From Arthrobacter sp. NicSoilB8 (GTDB lineage Bacteria > Actinomycetota > Actinomycetes > Actinomycetales > Micrococcaceae), in NCBI RefSeq assembly GCF_019977355.1, contig NZ_AP024655.1, positions 868,001-932,000 on the forward strand: 64,000 bases of DNA, given 5' to 3'. The notes under the pieces are model-generated. The model had not been told where the DNA came from. It did no database searches and saw nothing but the letters and a program-made list of their open reading frames with translations. Every line of letters starts with the position of its first letter. Position 1 is the stretch's first letter. A program made the translations under genes and the position numbers. Below, piece after piece: positions 12,190-22,520 of this stretch.

Positions 12190-12531
12190 GTGGCCGAAAC
12201 AGCGCAAGAGTACGTGCCCGCGGGGGACGCCGCCGGAGTTTTTGCAGGCGGCGACGGCCTGGGCGGGGTATCCACGGATTCTCCGCTGAGCGCCCGTGAC
12301 CAGCAGATCCTCGCCCTGGAGCGGCAGTGGTGGAAGTACGCCGGGGCCAAGGAACAGGCCATCCGCGAGCTGTTCGACCTCTCCGCCACGCACTACTACC
12401 AGATCCTCAACGCCCTCATAGATACCGAGGACGCCCTGGCCCACGATCCGATGCTGGTCAAGAGATTGCGTAGACTACGTACATCACGCCAACGTGCCCG
12501 CACTGCCCGCCGTCTGGGAACAGATTCGTAA
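12190..12531 (+). CDS. DUF3263 domain protein
   Basis: This 113-residue protein has a conserved actinobacterial DUF3263 domain of unknown function in its second half: LSARDQQILALERQWWKYAG, then KEQAIRELFDLSATHYYQ and LNALIDTEDAL. The helical segment resembles a helix-turn-helix sigma-like fold, so DNA binding is possible but unproven. I chose the GTG at 12190 because AGGAG sits seven bases upstream. An in-frame ATG at 12103 lies inside the perfect palindrome and lacks a ribosome site. The basic tail (RLRRLRTSRQRARTARR) fits nucleic-acid contact. The LytR_C gene follows 93 bp downstream, the usual neighbour order in this group. Confidence 0.85.
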   Translation: MAETAQEYVPAGDAAGVFAGGDGLGGVSTDSPLSARDQQILALERQWWKYAGAKEQAIRELFDLSATHYYQILNALIDTEDALAHDPMLVKRLRRLRTSRQRARTARRLGTDS

Positions 12532-12624
12532 AGTCGCGTCACGCGCGGCCGGATGCGCAAGTCCTGTTGCGTCCGTTTCCGGCCCCGGGCACCCGTATGA
12601 ACTCAGCAAGGACGTCGTTTTACC

Positions 12625-13257
12625 ATGACCAAATACGCTCGGGATGAATTTGATCGGGTCCCGGAGACCTCTACCCGGCAGGGTGTCCACCGGGCAGTCG
12701 CCGAATCGCGCCGCCGGAGCCTGGCGCCCATCCTGGCGGCTGGCTGCGTAGCCCTGGCCATCGGCCTGGTGGCCTTCCTGATCCTGCCGAAGCTCGGTTT
12801 TTCCGGCGGGCAGGCCGCCGCCGTGACCGCCGACGCCAGCGCGTCCGCCTCGAGCACGGCAAGCCCCAGCCCCACGCAGACAAGCCCCCAGGCGGCCGGC
12901 ACTGCGCTGGCCAGCCCGGAAGCGGCCGGCACAGCGCCGGAGGCATCGCCCTCTGCGACCCCCAGCGCCACCGCCCCCGGCGTGGACAAGACGCAGCCGG
13001 TGACGATCTACAACGGGACCACCACTGCCGGTCTCGCCGGCCGCGTCGGCGGCACCGTCAGTTCCGCCGGCTGGGTCCTGGGCCAGACGGGCAACTGGGG
13101 CGGCGTCCCGCAGCAGACGTCCGTGATCTTCTACAGCAGCGCCGAGCAGAAGGGCAACGCGGAGGCTCTGGGCACGCTCCTCGGCATCGACACCCTCGTG
13201 GAGTCCGCCGAGTTCAACATGCCCCTTGTCGTGGTGATCGGACCCGGCTTCCAGTAA
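12625..13257 (+). CDS. LytR C-terminal domain protein, membrane-anchored
   Basis: The 210-residue protein has a cytosolic N-terminus, one membrane segment at about residues 33-55 (LAPILAAGCVALAIGLVAF), and a Ser/Thr/Ala/Pro-rich extracytoplasmic linker. A LytR_C domain follows from about residue 127 (VTIYNGTTTAGLAGRV to the C-terminal LVVVIGPGFQ). LytR_C domains often accompany LCP ligases that attach polymers to peptidoglycan, but no LCP domain is present, so this is a stand-alone LytR_C protein of unknown partner. It follows the DUF3263 gene on the same strand. Confidence 0.88.
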   Translation: MTKYARDEFDRVPETSTRQGVHRAVAESRRRSLAPILAAGCVALAIGLVAFLILPKLGFSGGQAAAVTADASASASSTASPSPTQTSPQAAGTALASPEAAGTAPEASPSATPSATAPGVDKTQPVTIYNGTTTAGLAGRVGGTVSSAGWVLGQTGNWGGVPQQTSVIFYSSAEQKGNAEALGTLLGIDTLVESAEFNMPLVVVIGPGFQ

Positions 13258-13416
13258 GCCATTCCGGTTACGCCTCAATAACTATTAGCCCGCGGCCCTG
13301 CCCGGCGGCGGCATTACTGAGGGACGCTGTGGGTACAGTATCTGCGGATTTCTCTTCGCAGTCCGCGGCACACATCGAGGTGGGCCGCACACAAGCTAGC
13401 TGAAAGTGTGGACGCC

Positions 13417-13620
13417 ATGGCACTGGGAACCGTCAAATGGTTCAACGCCGAAAAAGGGTACGGCTTCATCACCGTGGACGGCTCCGAGAACGACGTCTTC
13501 GTGCATTGGTCCGCGATCATCGGGGAAGGCTACCGCGCCCTGGACGAGGGCCAGCGGGTGGAGCTCGAAATCGGCGAAGGCGAAAAGGGCCCGCAGGCAG
13601 AAAGTGTCCGGCCCGCCTAG
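13417..13620 (+). CDS. Cold-shock domain protein, 67 residues
   Basis: This is a single cold-shock domain that binds single-stranded RNA and DNA. RNP1 is KGYGFI (residues 13-18) and RNP2 is VFVHW (27-31). A tryptophan (VHWSAI) replaces the usual Phe/Tyr after the RNP2 histidine. The ATG at 13417 begins the canonical [14 protein letters not shown]. An upstream GTG at 13408 would add three residues. The stop TAG shares its last base with the GTG start of the next gene, an unusually tight junction for a cold-shock gene. Confidence 0.93.
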   Translation: MALGTVKWFNAEKGYGFITVDGSENDVFVHWSAIIGEGYRALDEGQRVELEIGEGEKGPQAESVRPA

Positions 13621-14969
13621 TGGCACTTCCTGCCGTCACGAACGCCCTGCGGGACCCAGCCCCGCGTGATCCAGCCCGGCACGCGTCAGGAACGATCCGG
13701 CTGGGCCGCGCCCTGGCTGCGGGGACAGCGGCGGCCCTTGCCTTGACGGGCTGTCTCGGGCCCGCGGGAAGTGCCCGTGTGGCCAGCGCCGACGCAAGCG
13801 GTGACGGCACCCTGCGCATCGGCCTGATCCTGGACAACACGGGGCAGCAGAATTTTCTCAACGCCCCGCAGCTCGCGGCGGCCAAGCTTGCTGTCAAGGA
13901 CATCAACGCCGCCGGCGGCCACAAAGGAAAACCGGTGGAGCTCCTGCCGGAAACCATCAGCACGGACACTGCCGCCCAGGCCAGAGCGCTCGTGGCCGCC
14001 AAGGCCGACGTTGTGATCGGCCCGACCGATTCCAGCCGTGCCCCTGCCGCCGTCGACGTGCTGGCAAACGCCAAAGTCGCCATCATCTCGCCGGCAAACA
14101 CCGCCCCCGGGCTGAGCAACTACAAGAGCGGCGGCTACTATTTCCGCACCTCGGCGGCCGACACCGCCCAGGCGTCAGTCCTTGCCAAACTCGTCAAGGA
14201 CGGCGGCGCCAGGACCCTGGCGGTGCTGCACGAGAAGGGCGACTACGGCAAAGACGTCGCAGCTGCCGTCGCTGACGCGGCCAAGCAATCCGGACTGGAC
14301 ACTGTGGGGGACGCGGAGTTCACGCCGGGTGCAGCGCAACAGGCCGTCAATTCCGTGAAAGCCGCAAACCCCGACGCCGTGGTCCTGGTCGCGCGCGAAG
14401 ACGCGCAGGGTGCCATCGCCGAACTGAACAACGCCGGCCTGGCCGGCAAGAAACTCGTCCTAAGCGACGGAGCAGTCAACAAGTACGGCTCCGGACTGGG
14501 CGCACGGGCGCTCGAGGGCGCACGCGGAGTCCAGCCCGGCGTGTTCCCCTCCGCCGCATTCCAGACGGACCTCGTTGCCGTGGATCCCGGTCTGAAAGAC
14601 ATGATGTTCGCCGCCGAAACGTACGACGCCGTCATCCTCGCCGCCGTCGCTGCCGCCGCGGCAGAGGACGACGCCGGAACCTCCATCGCGGCGTCCCTCG
14701 TCTCCGTTTCCGGGGGAACTGCGGGAGCAGTCGGAAATGCGGGCGGCCAGCCGGGCGCCCAGCCCGCCAGCCAGTCGTGCACGAGCTACAAAGACTGTGT
14801 CGAAGCCCTGCGGGCAGGCCGGCGCCCCGACTACGACGGCCAATCCGGACGGATCAACTTCGATTCCCGCGGGGACATCACCCAGGCGAACTACATGGTC
14901 TACACGTACGGCGAGGACAACCTGGCCTCGATGAGCGGCACGGAAGCCGCCACGAGCAGCGGCGGCTGA
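13620..14969 (+). CDS. Substrate-binding lipoprotein of the branched-chain amino acid (LivJ) type
   Basis: This 449-residue periplasmic-binding-protein family member has a lipoprotein signal: basic N-region, hydrophobic stretch ALAAGTAAALALTGC, and lipobox LTGC with the cysteine about 44 residues in. The mature part is a type-I binding fold (LRIGLILDNTGQQNF, AAKLAVKDINAAGG, VVIGPTDSSRAPAA, VAIISPANTAPGLS). I chose the GTG at 13620 because the frame further upstream only overlaps the cold-shock gene and this start leaves a complete signal peptide. No permease or ATPase genes are adjacent, so it is an orphan receptor in this window. The ligand is unknown. Its one-base overlap with the cold-shock gene implies co-transcription. 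Confidence 0.88.
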   Translation: MALPAVTNALRDPAPRDPARHASGTIRLGRALAAGTAAALALTGCLGPAGSARVASADASGDGTLRIGLILDNTGQQNFLNAPQLAAAKLAVKDINAAGGHKGKPVELLPETISTDTAAQARALVAAKADVVIGPTDSSRAPAAVDVLANAKVAIISPANTAPGLSNYKSGGYYFRTSAADTAQASVLAKLVKDGGARTLAVLHEKGDYGKDVAAAVADAAKQSGLDTVGDAEFTPGAAQQAVNSVKAANPDAVVLVAREDAQGAIAELNNAGLAGKKLVLSDGAVNKYGSGLGARALEGARGVQPGVFPSAAFQTDLVAVDPGLKDMMFAAETYDAVILAAVAAAAAEDDAGTSIAASLVSVSGGTAGAVGNAGGQPGAQPASQSCTSYKDCVEALRAGRRPDYDGQSGRINFDSRGDITQANYMVYTYGEDNLASMSGTEAATSSGG

Positions 14970-15020
14970 TCGCTCGTAGCGTATTGGGCCCGCGTGGCGG
15001 GCGGTTCGGGCCGGGCACTG

Positions 15021-15047
15021 CTTGCACTCTCCCCGGGGGAGTGCTAA
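15021..15047 (+). promoter_or_regulatory. CIRCE operator 1 (HrcA) upstream of groL
   Basis: CTTGCACTC-N9-GAGTGCTAA at 15021-15047 matches the CIRCE consensus TTAGCACTC-N9-GAGTGCTAA. The right arm is perfect and the left arm differs at two positions. Spacing is exact. HrcA is the known CIRCE repressor. Confidence 0.9.
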
Positions 15048-15055
15048 TTATTGAC

Positions 15056-15082
15056 TTAGCACTCCAGCGCACTGACTGCTAA
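15056..15082 (+). promoter_or_regulatory. CIRCE operator 2 overlapping the groL promoter
   Basis: TTAGCACTC-N9-GACTGCTAA at 15056-15082 has a perfect left arm and one mismatch in the right arm. It begins eight bases after the first CIRCE. TTGACT at 15051-15056 is a plausible -35 box that touches this operator, so the -10 region would lie inside it. The rest of 15083-15265 is a leader of about 180 bases, with the ribosome site GAAAGGA at 15248. Confidence 0.82.
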
Positions 15083-15157
15083 CACGACGCCCGGTCCGAC
15101 CGGACGCGACGTGGTGGCGGCCGGTCCAGGAGCTAAAGAAACACCTTGCTGGGGTGA

Positions 15158-16903
<1,746 letters not shown>

Positions 16904-16938
16904 ACCCCCGGCTTCCAGCCACCTGAACTAATCGTTCA

Positions 16939-16976
16939 ACGACGGCGGTCCCACCTTCGGGTGGGGCCGCCGTCGT
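16939..16976 (+). terminator. Terminator of groL
   Basis: A 17-bp stem (one G-U pair) joins 16939-16955 to 16960-16976 with a stable TTCG tetraloop, 36 bp after the groL stop. There is no T-run. The length and position make a transcription terminator the best reading. Confidence 0.85.
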
Positions 16977-17099
16977 CGGTTAAGCACCTCTCGGTGAATC
17001 ACGTCTCGGCCCAGATAGCCTCCGTCAGCTGCTGCGGTGGTTTGGCGACGGATCCGGGGAGGGTCGGCGGGTGTCGGCGGTGTCTGGCAGGATAGATCA

Positions 17100-18230
17100 G
17101 TGACGATTACAGCAGCGGCCGACGGTTCGGCCTTAGGAAATCCCGGCCCGGCCGGCTGGGCCTGGTACGTGAATGACGACTGCTGGCGGGCCGGCGGGTG
17201 GCCCCACGGCACGAACAACCAGGGCGAACTGATGGCGGTGCTGGACTTGTTCCGGGCCACGGCCCACGTGCCGGGGGAAGACCTGCTGATCCTCTGCGAC
17301 AGCCAGTACGTCATCAACGCCGTGACCAAGTGGATGCCCGGCTGGAAGCGCAAAGGCTGGCGCAAGGCCGATGGCAAGCCGGTGCTGAACGTGGACCTCC
17401 TCAAGGAAATCGACCGGGAGCTTGTGGGCCGCAAGTACACCTTCGAATGGGTGCGGGGCCATGCAGGTCACGATCTCAACGAGGCGGCGGATGACCGCGC
17501 CCGGGCGGCAGCCACGGCATACCAGCAGGGCGTTGCCGTCCGGCAGGGGCCCGGGTTCGGTACCCCGGCGGGAACGCCCGCACCGGCAGCCCGGGCAGAC
17601 TCCACGACACCCCGGAGCGCGCCGGCAAGTCCGCAGGCGGCCCCGCCGACGTCGGCACGGCCAGCGGGCACCACGACGCCGCCAGACCGGCAGGCGGCCC
17701 GGCACACGGCACCGCAGGCCGCGCCTGCCCCCTCCGGCCAGCAGGACCTGTTCGACGCACCCGGCCGCCACGACGAAACCAGCCGTTACGACGCAACCGG
17801 CCGTTACGGCGCACCCAGCCTCTTTGACGAACCGGACCTTTTCAGCGAACTCGAAGCGGAACAGGCCGCAGCCGCGGCCGGGGCGCACGCCAGCCCCGAA
17901 AGCGTCGTCGAGTCCCTCGAACGTGAACTGCTCCGCCCGGAAACCCGGGCGGACCTGGGACGCACCGGCGTCCTGCTCCACCCGGACTTCACCGAGATCG
18001 GCAGCTCCGGCAGGATGTGGACACGCGACGCCATGATGATGGCCCTGGAGGACAACCCGGGCGGACCCACCGAGCTGGAGCTCCTGGGGGCGGACCGGCT
18101 GGGCGAGAAGACCCTGCTCCTGACCTACCGCAGCCGCACGCGCGAGGGATCAGCCCTGCGCAGCTCCCTGTGGGTCCTCGACGGCGCGCAGTGGCGGCTG
18201 CGCTTCCATCAGGGCACCCCCGAGGCCTAA
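17100..18230 (+). CDS. RNase HI fused to a C-terminal DUF4440/NTF2-like domain
   Basis: The N-terminal domain (residues 1-140) is a ribonuclease HI that would cut RNA in RNA-DNA hybrids. The four acidic catalytic residues are visible as Asp8 (AADGSALGNPGP), Glu43 (NNQGELMAV), Asp67 (ILCDSQYVI) and Asp131 (NEAADDRAR), with His124 in the HAGH loop. Residues about 150-265 are a long Ala/Pro/Thr-rich disordered linker. Residues about 266-376 (ERELLRPETRADLGRTGVLL through SSLWVLDGAQWRLRFHQG) look like a DUF4440/SnoaL-type NTF2 fold, which in other proteins binds small molecules. The GTG at 17100 has an AGGAT site seven bases upstream and starts directly at the RNase H strand. The fusion is unusual. 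Confidence 0.88.
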   Translation: MTITAAADGSALGNPGPAGWAWYVNDDCWRAGGWPHGTNNQGELMAVLDLFRATAHVPGEDLLILCDSQYVINAVTKWMPGWKRKGWRKADGKPVLNVDLLKEIDRELVGRKYTFEWVRGHAGHDLNEAADDRARAAATAYQQGVAVRQGPGFGTPAGTPAPAARADSTTPRSAPASPQAAPPTSARPAGTTTPPDRQAARHTAPQAAPAPSGQQDLFDAPGRHDETSRYDATGRYGAPSLFDEPDLFSELEAEQAAAAAGAHASPESVVESLERELLRPETRADLGRTGVLLHPDFTEIGSSGRMWTRDAMMMALEDNPGGPTELELLGADRLGEKTLLLTYRSRTREGSALRSSLWVLDGAQWRLRFHQGTPEA

Positions 18231-18254
18231 CCGGCCCAGGCCGCCCTGTGAGGC

Positions 18255-18542
18255 TCACATGAAGCGCTGCGCGTTGCCCAGCTCTGCCTGGGCGTAGGTG
18301 GCCGCCGCAGAATTCAGCGCGAGGTTGATGGACGCCAGGGAGGCCTCGACCCGGCCCTGGGTCAGCGTCCACTCAGCGACCAGGCTTTGGAAATTTGTCG
18401 CCGCGGAGCCGCGCCAGCTGCCCTGGAGCTCGTCCAGCCCGCGCTTCATGGCGTGGACGTCCGCGCTGATCCGCTCCACCGTGGCCTGCACATTGGCCGA
18501 TTTCAGCTGAAGGAGTTCCGTGTCGACGGAGATGATGCTCAT
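18255..18542 (-). CDS. WXG100-family (ESAT-6-like) protein, orphan
   Basis: This 95-residue helical-hairpin protein has the WXG turn at residues 43-45 (GSWRGSAATNF). The two predicted helices on either side and the size are standard for type VII secretion substrates. The ATG at 18542 has GAGAGGG upstream. The frame is open further but would overlap the kinase gene, so the short start was used. No EccC ATPase, EccB/D/E or partner WXG gene is in the window, so its secretion route must be encoded elsewhere. It lies 88 bp beyond the histidine kinase gene, on the same strand. Confidence 0.88.
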   Translation of the reverse strand: MSIISVDTELLQLKSANVQATVERISADVHAMKRGLDELQGSWRGSAATNFQSLVAEWTLTQGRVEASLASINLALNSAAATYAQAELGNAQRFM

Positions 18543-18630
18543 GGCAATGCCCTCTCGAATGGTCACCCGGATCTTCCGGACACCTCGAGCGTAGGCGGGC
18601 AGCGCACCGCGGGGACACCGCCGTCGGCCC

Positions 18631-20097
18631 CTATGTGGACATCTCTGCGGCGGACATTTCCTTAGCGTTTTCATCCAGGTACGGGATGCTGACCACCAGC
18701 GTGGCCCCGCCGCCGTCGGTCTTCCCGACCCGCACGGAGCCGGAATGCGCGCCGACAATGGCGGCCACGATCGCCAGGCCGAGCCCGCTGCCGCCGGTTT
18801 CCCTGGTCCTCGAGGTGTCCGCCCGGTAAAAGCGCTCGAAGATCCGGGCAGCCTCGTCGTCCGGGACGCCCGGACCGTGGTCCCGGACCTCGATCACGGA
18901 CTGCTGTGCGCCATCCGGTGCCGTCCGGACTCCCACGCCGATTTCAATGGGGCTGCCCTCCGGCGTGTACCGCAGGGCATTGCCGACCAGGTTGCTGACC
19001 ACCTGGCGCAATTTGGCTTCGTCGCCCAGCACTGGTGCGGCAGCGGGGGCCGCGCCGTCCAGGCCGGTCAGCGTGATGGTGCGGCTGCGGTCGCTCGCCT
19101 GGGTGTCCACCACGGCGTCGTTGGCCAGCAGCAGCAGATCCGCCGGTTTCTGCTGCAGCGGGCGCTGCTCGTCGATCCTCGCCAGCAGCAGCAGGTCCTC
19201 CACCATGGCTCCCATGCGTTTGGCTTCGCTTTCGATCCGTCCCATCGCGGTGGCCACGTCTTCCGGGGTGGACAGGGCGCCGTGCCGGTACAGCTCGGAG
19301 AAGCCCCGAATGGTCACCAGCGGGGTGCGCAGTTCGTGCGAGGCATCGGCGGCGAAGCGCCGCATCCGTGCCTCGGACGCCATCCGGGCGGCGAACGCGG
19401 TTTCAATGTGCGCGAGCATGGCGTTGAGGGAACTGCCGAGCCGGCCCACCTCCGTTCCCGGATTTTCCACTTCCACGCGCCGGGACAAATCTCCCGCGGC
19501 GATCGCCGCGGCCGTCTTCTCCACCCGGGTCAGCGGCCGGAAGGACCGCGAGACGGTCCACGTAGCGATGAAGAACGCCAGCACGAGGGTCAGCAGCCCT
19601 ACCCCCACCACCACCAGGGCGGCGTGCTCCATCACGGAATCGACGGGGTCCAGCGGCAGTCCGATCACGACGACGGCGCTGCGCTGGTTGTTGTCCACGA
19701 CGTTGACCGCCACGACCCGCCAGTTGCCGCCGTCGGAGCCGCGCACCTGGAAGGGCATCTGCTGGCGCTCCCGGGCCTCGACGGTGGAGAACGTGGCGAT
19801 GGCGGGGTGGGAATCCTTGTCGCCACCGAACACCCAGGGCTTCAGGCCCGGGCTGAAGAGCATGAGGGAGTAGTCGGTGGGAACGTTGGAAGTGGTTTCC
19901 TGCAGCTGGCTGAAGGATTTCTCCTGGCGCGCGGAATCGACGGCGGCCCGGAGCTTGTCGTCCACCTGGCCCTGCAGGAAGCTGTGCAGCAGCGTCAGCG
20001 TGCCCGCGCCCGTGGCGGTGAGGGCCACGAGCATGAGCGCCATCATGATGGCCACAAGCTGCGACCGCAGCGAGGCCGACTTCCAGCGGTGCAGCAA
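18631..20097 (-). CDS. Two-component sensor histidine kinase
   Basis: This 488-residue membrane kinase has TM1 at about 13-38, an extracytoplasmic sensor of about 120 residues, TM2 at about 159-181 and a HAMP domain to about 235. The HisKA box follows (FAADASHELRTPL, His254), then an HATPase domain (NLVGNALRYTPEGSPIEIGV, DHGPGVPDDEAARIFERFYR, GSGLGLAIVAAIV). The layout resembles actinobacterial TrcS/TcrY-type kinases. It begins 2 bp after the response regulator stop, so the two are one operon. The signal is unknown. The last codons contain two GGACAT motifs similar to those in the arrays near 54-56 kb, perhaps by chance. Confidence 0.94.
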   Translation of the reverse strand: MLHRWKSASLRSQLVAIMMALMLVALTATGAGTLTLLHSFLQGQVDDKLRAAVDSARQEKSFSQLQETTSNVPTDYSLMLFSPGLKPWVFGGDKDSHPAIATFSTVEARERQQMPFQVRGSDGGNWRVVAVNVVDNNQRSAVVVIGLPLDPVDSVMEHAALVVVGVGLLTLVLAFFIATWTVSRSFRPLTRVEKTAAAIAAGDLSRRVEVENPGTEVGRLGSSLNAMLAHIETAFAARMASEARMRRFAADASHELRTPLVTIRGFSELYRHGALSTPEDVATAMGRIESEAKRMGAMVEDLLLLARIDEQRPLQQKPADLLLLANDAVVDTQASDRSRTITLTGLDGAAPAAAPVLGDEAKLRQVVSNLVGNALRYTPEGSPIEIGVGVRTAPDGAQQSVIEVRDHGPGVPDDEAARIFERFYRADTSRTRETGGSGLGLAIVAAIVGAHSGSVRVGKTDGGGATLVVSIPYLDENAKEMSAAEMST

Positions 20098-20099
20098 GG

Positions 20100-20810
20100 T
20101 CAGCGCTTCTCGGCAGTCCGCAGAACGTAGCCGACGCCGCGCTTGGTCTGGATCAGTGCGGGGGCGTCGGGGTCGATATCGACCTTGCGGCGCAGGTAGG
20201 AAATGTAGGACTCCACGATCGAGGCATCACCGTTGAAGTCGTATTCCCACACGTGGTCGAGGATCTGGGCCTTGGACAGGACCCGGTTCGGGTTAAGCAT
20301 CAGGTAGCGCAGGAGCTTGAATTCTGTGGGGGACAGCTCGATCACGGTTCCGCCGCGGCGGACCTCGTGGGCGTCGTCGTCGAGCTGCAGGTCATCGACC
20401 CGAATCACGGCGTCGTCGTCGATCTGCGGCTGCGTGCGCCGGAGCACCGCGCGGATGCGGGCTACCACCTCGTCGAGGCTGAAGGGCTTGGTGACGTAGT
20501 CGTCGCCGCCCACCGTCAGGCCGGTGACCTTGTCCTCGGTGTCGTCCTTGGCCGTCAGGAACAGCACGGGGAAGTGCTTGCCGGCGGCGCGGAGGCGGCG
20601 GGTGACCGTGAAACCGTCCATGTCCGGCAGCATGACGTCCAGGACCGCCAGATCGGGGGCATGCAGCTCGGCCGCAGCCAGTGCCTCGCGTCCGCTGCCG
20701 GCCGAGACAACTTCAAAACCTGCGAAGCGCAGGGATGTCGACAGCAGCTCGCGGATGTTCGGTTCATCATCGACGACGAGCAGCTTGGCTTCGGGACCGT
20801 TCTTCTTCAT
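20100..20810 (-). CDS. OmpR/PhoB-type response regulator
   Basis: This 236-residue regulator has a receiver domain with acidic pocket LLVVDDEPNIR, phospho-acceptor Asp58 (LAVLDVMLPDMDG) and Lys108 (DDYVTKPFS). A winged-helix output domain follows (IELSPTEFKLLRYLMLNPNR, ASIVESYISYLRRKVD, IQTKRGVGYVLR). I chose the ATG at 20810 (MKKNGPEAK), which has GGGA upstream. A start at 20867 would add a 19-residue tail not usual for the family. It forms a two-gene operon with the kinase downstream. Its targets are unknown. Confidence 0.95.
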   Translation of the reverse strand: MKKNGPEAKLLVVDDEPNIRELLSTSLRFAGFEVVSAGSGREALAAAELHAPDLAVLDVMLPDMDGFTVTRRLRAAGKHFPVLFLTAKDDTEDKVTGLTVGGDDYVTKPFSLDEVVARIRAVLRRTQPQIDDDAVIRVDDLQLDDDAHEVRRGGTVIELSPTEFKLLRYLMLNPNRVLSKAQILDHVWEYDFNGDASIVESYISYLRRKVDIDPDAPALIQTKRGVGYVLRTAEKR

Positions 20811-20873
20811 GTTCCCATGATGCTCCCAGACTCTGGGAGTTCTCTGAATGGACGATGAGTGTTGCATGGGCTC

Positions 20874-22520
20874 TCAACCGGCGGTGCCGACGTCCTTGGC
20901 GTCCATGATCCCGTAGGCATAGCCCTGCTCGGCGAGGAAGCGCTGCCGTTTGGCGGCGAAGTCCTGATCCAGGGTGTCCCGGGCCACGAGCGAGTAGAAC
21001 CGGGCGGCACGGCCGTCCTTCTTCGGGCGCAGCAGCCGGCCCAGGCGCTGGGCCTCCTCCTGGCGGGACCCGAACGAGCCCGAAACCTGGATCGCGACCG
21101 ACGCCTCGGGCAGGTCAATGGAGAAGTTGGCCACCTTGGACACCACGAGGGTCTTCACCTCGCCGGCACGGAAGGCGTCAAAGAGCCGCTGGCGCTCCTT
21201 GACCGGCGTGTCGCCCTTGATCACCGGCGCGTCGAGGCGCTCGGCGATCTCGTCGAGCTGGTCGATGTACTGCCCGATCACCAGCAGCTGCTCGCCCGCG
21301 TGTTCGGCCACAAGCTCCTCCACCACCCGGGTCTTCGTCTCGGACGTGGCGCACAGGCGGTATTTGTCGGCATCTTCGGCCATTGCGTAGGCCACCCGTT
21401 CGTCCCGGGGCAGGTCCACCCGGACCTCCACGCAGTCGGCGGGGGCGATGTAGCCCTGGGTCTCGATGTCCTTCCACGGCGCGTCGTAGCGTTTCGGCCC
21501 GATCAGGCTGAAGACCTCGCCTTCCCGGCCGTCCTCCCGCACCAAAGTGGCGGTGAGCCCGAGCCGGCGCCGGGCCTGGAGGTCCGCCGTCATCCGGAAG
21601 ATCGGGGCCGGAAGCAGGTGGACCTCGTCGTAGATGATCAGGCCCCAGTCGTTGCCGTCGACGAGTTCCAGGTGCGGATACAGCCCGCCGCGCTTCGTGG
21701 TCAGGACCTGGTACGTGGCGATCGTGACCGGGCGGACTTCCTTGACGGAGCCGGAGTATTCGCCGATCTCTTCCTCCGTCAGCGACGTGCGCTTGAGGAG
21801 CTCGTCCTTCCACTGCCGCGCCGCGACGGTGTTGGTCACCAGGATCAGCGTGGTGGTGGAGCTGGTGGCCATGGCGGCCGCACCAACCAGCGTCTTGCCG
21901 GCGCCGCAGGGAAGCACGACGACGCCGCTGCCGCCGGCCCAGAAGTTCTCCGTGGCCAGTTGCTGGTACGGGCGCAGCTTCCAGCCGGTTTCGTTGAGCA
22001 CGATGGGGTGCGGCGTGCCGTCCACGTAGCCGGCCAGGTCCTCCGCCGGCCAGCCGATCTTGAGCAGAAGCTGCTTGAGCTGGCCGCGCGCGGAGGAATG
22101 CACCACCACGGTCTCGCCGTCGATCCGCGGCCCGAGCAGCGGGGCGATCTTCTTGGCCCGGCTGATCTCTTCCAGCACCGGATAGTCGGATGTGCGCATG
22201 ACCAGGCCGTGCTGTGGGTCCTTTTCCAGCCGAAGCCGGCCGTACCGGGACATGGTCTCTTCGACGTCGATCAGGAGCGAGTGTGGCACCGGGAACCGGG
22301 AGTACTTGAGCAGGGTGTCCAGCACCTTCTCGGCGTCCAGCCCGGCCGCCCGGGCGTTCCAGAGCCCCAGCGGCGTCAGCCGGTAGCTGTGCACATGCTC
22401 CGGGGCCCGTTCCAGCTCGGCGAACGCGGCGATGGCGTGCCGGGCTTCTGTGGCGAGCTCGTGGTCGACCTCCAGGAGGATGGTCTTGTCACTTTGGACG
22501 ATCAGGGGCCCGTCATTCAC
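20874..22520 (-). CDS. XPB/ERCC3-type DNA repair helicase
   Basis: This is a superfamily-2 helicase of the XPB family, found in actinobacteria and studied as a 3'-5' DNA helicase in mycobacteria. The N-terminal 180 residues hold the damage-recognition-like region. Walker A is LPCGAGKTLVG (203-213), motif II is IIYDEVHLLPAP, motif III-like GLTATLVREDGREGE follows, and motif VI is QRLGRLLRPK. The 548-residue length is normal. The start overlaps the upstream gene by 4 bases (ATGA), so the two are translated together. That pairing is conserved in mycobacteria (Rv0861c/Rv0862c order, from general knowledge). Confidence 0.95.
   Translation of the reverse strand: MNDGPLIVQSDKTILLEVDHELATEARHAIAAFAELERAPEHVHSYRLTPLGLWNARAAGLDAEKVLDTLLKYSRFPVPHSLLIDVEETMSRYGRLRLEKDPQHGLVMRTSDYPVLEEISRAKKIAPLLGPRIDGETVVVHSSARGQLKQLLLKIGWPAEDLAGYVDGTPHPIVLNETGWKLRPYQQLATENFWAGGSGVVVLPCGAGKTLVGAAAMATSSTTTLILVTNTVAARQWKDELLKRTSLTEEEIGEYSGSVKEVRPVTIATYQVLTTKRGGLYPHLELVDGNDWGLIIYDEVHLLPAPIFRMTADLQARRRLGLTATLVREDGREGEVFSLIGPKRYDAPWKDIETQGYIAPADCVEVRVDLPRDERVAYAMAEDADKYRLCATSETKTRVVEELVAEHAGEQLLVIGQYIDQLDEIAERLDAPVIKGDTPVKERQRLFDAFRAGEVKTLVVSKVANFSIDLPEASVAIQVSGSFGSRQEEAQRLGRLLRPKKDGRAARFYSLVARDTLDQDFAAKRQRFLAEQGYAYGIMDAKDVGTAG

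Noticed and set aside
18631..18662. GGACAT repeats at the kinase 3' end as part of the array family
   Set aside because: Only two short motifs inside coding sequence, which may occur by chance. Mentioned but not called.
18745..20130. Plus-strand frame of 461 codons across the histidine kinase gene
   Set aside because: Composition is His/Gln/Gly-rich without motifs. The kinase on the other strand is unambiguous.
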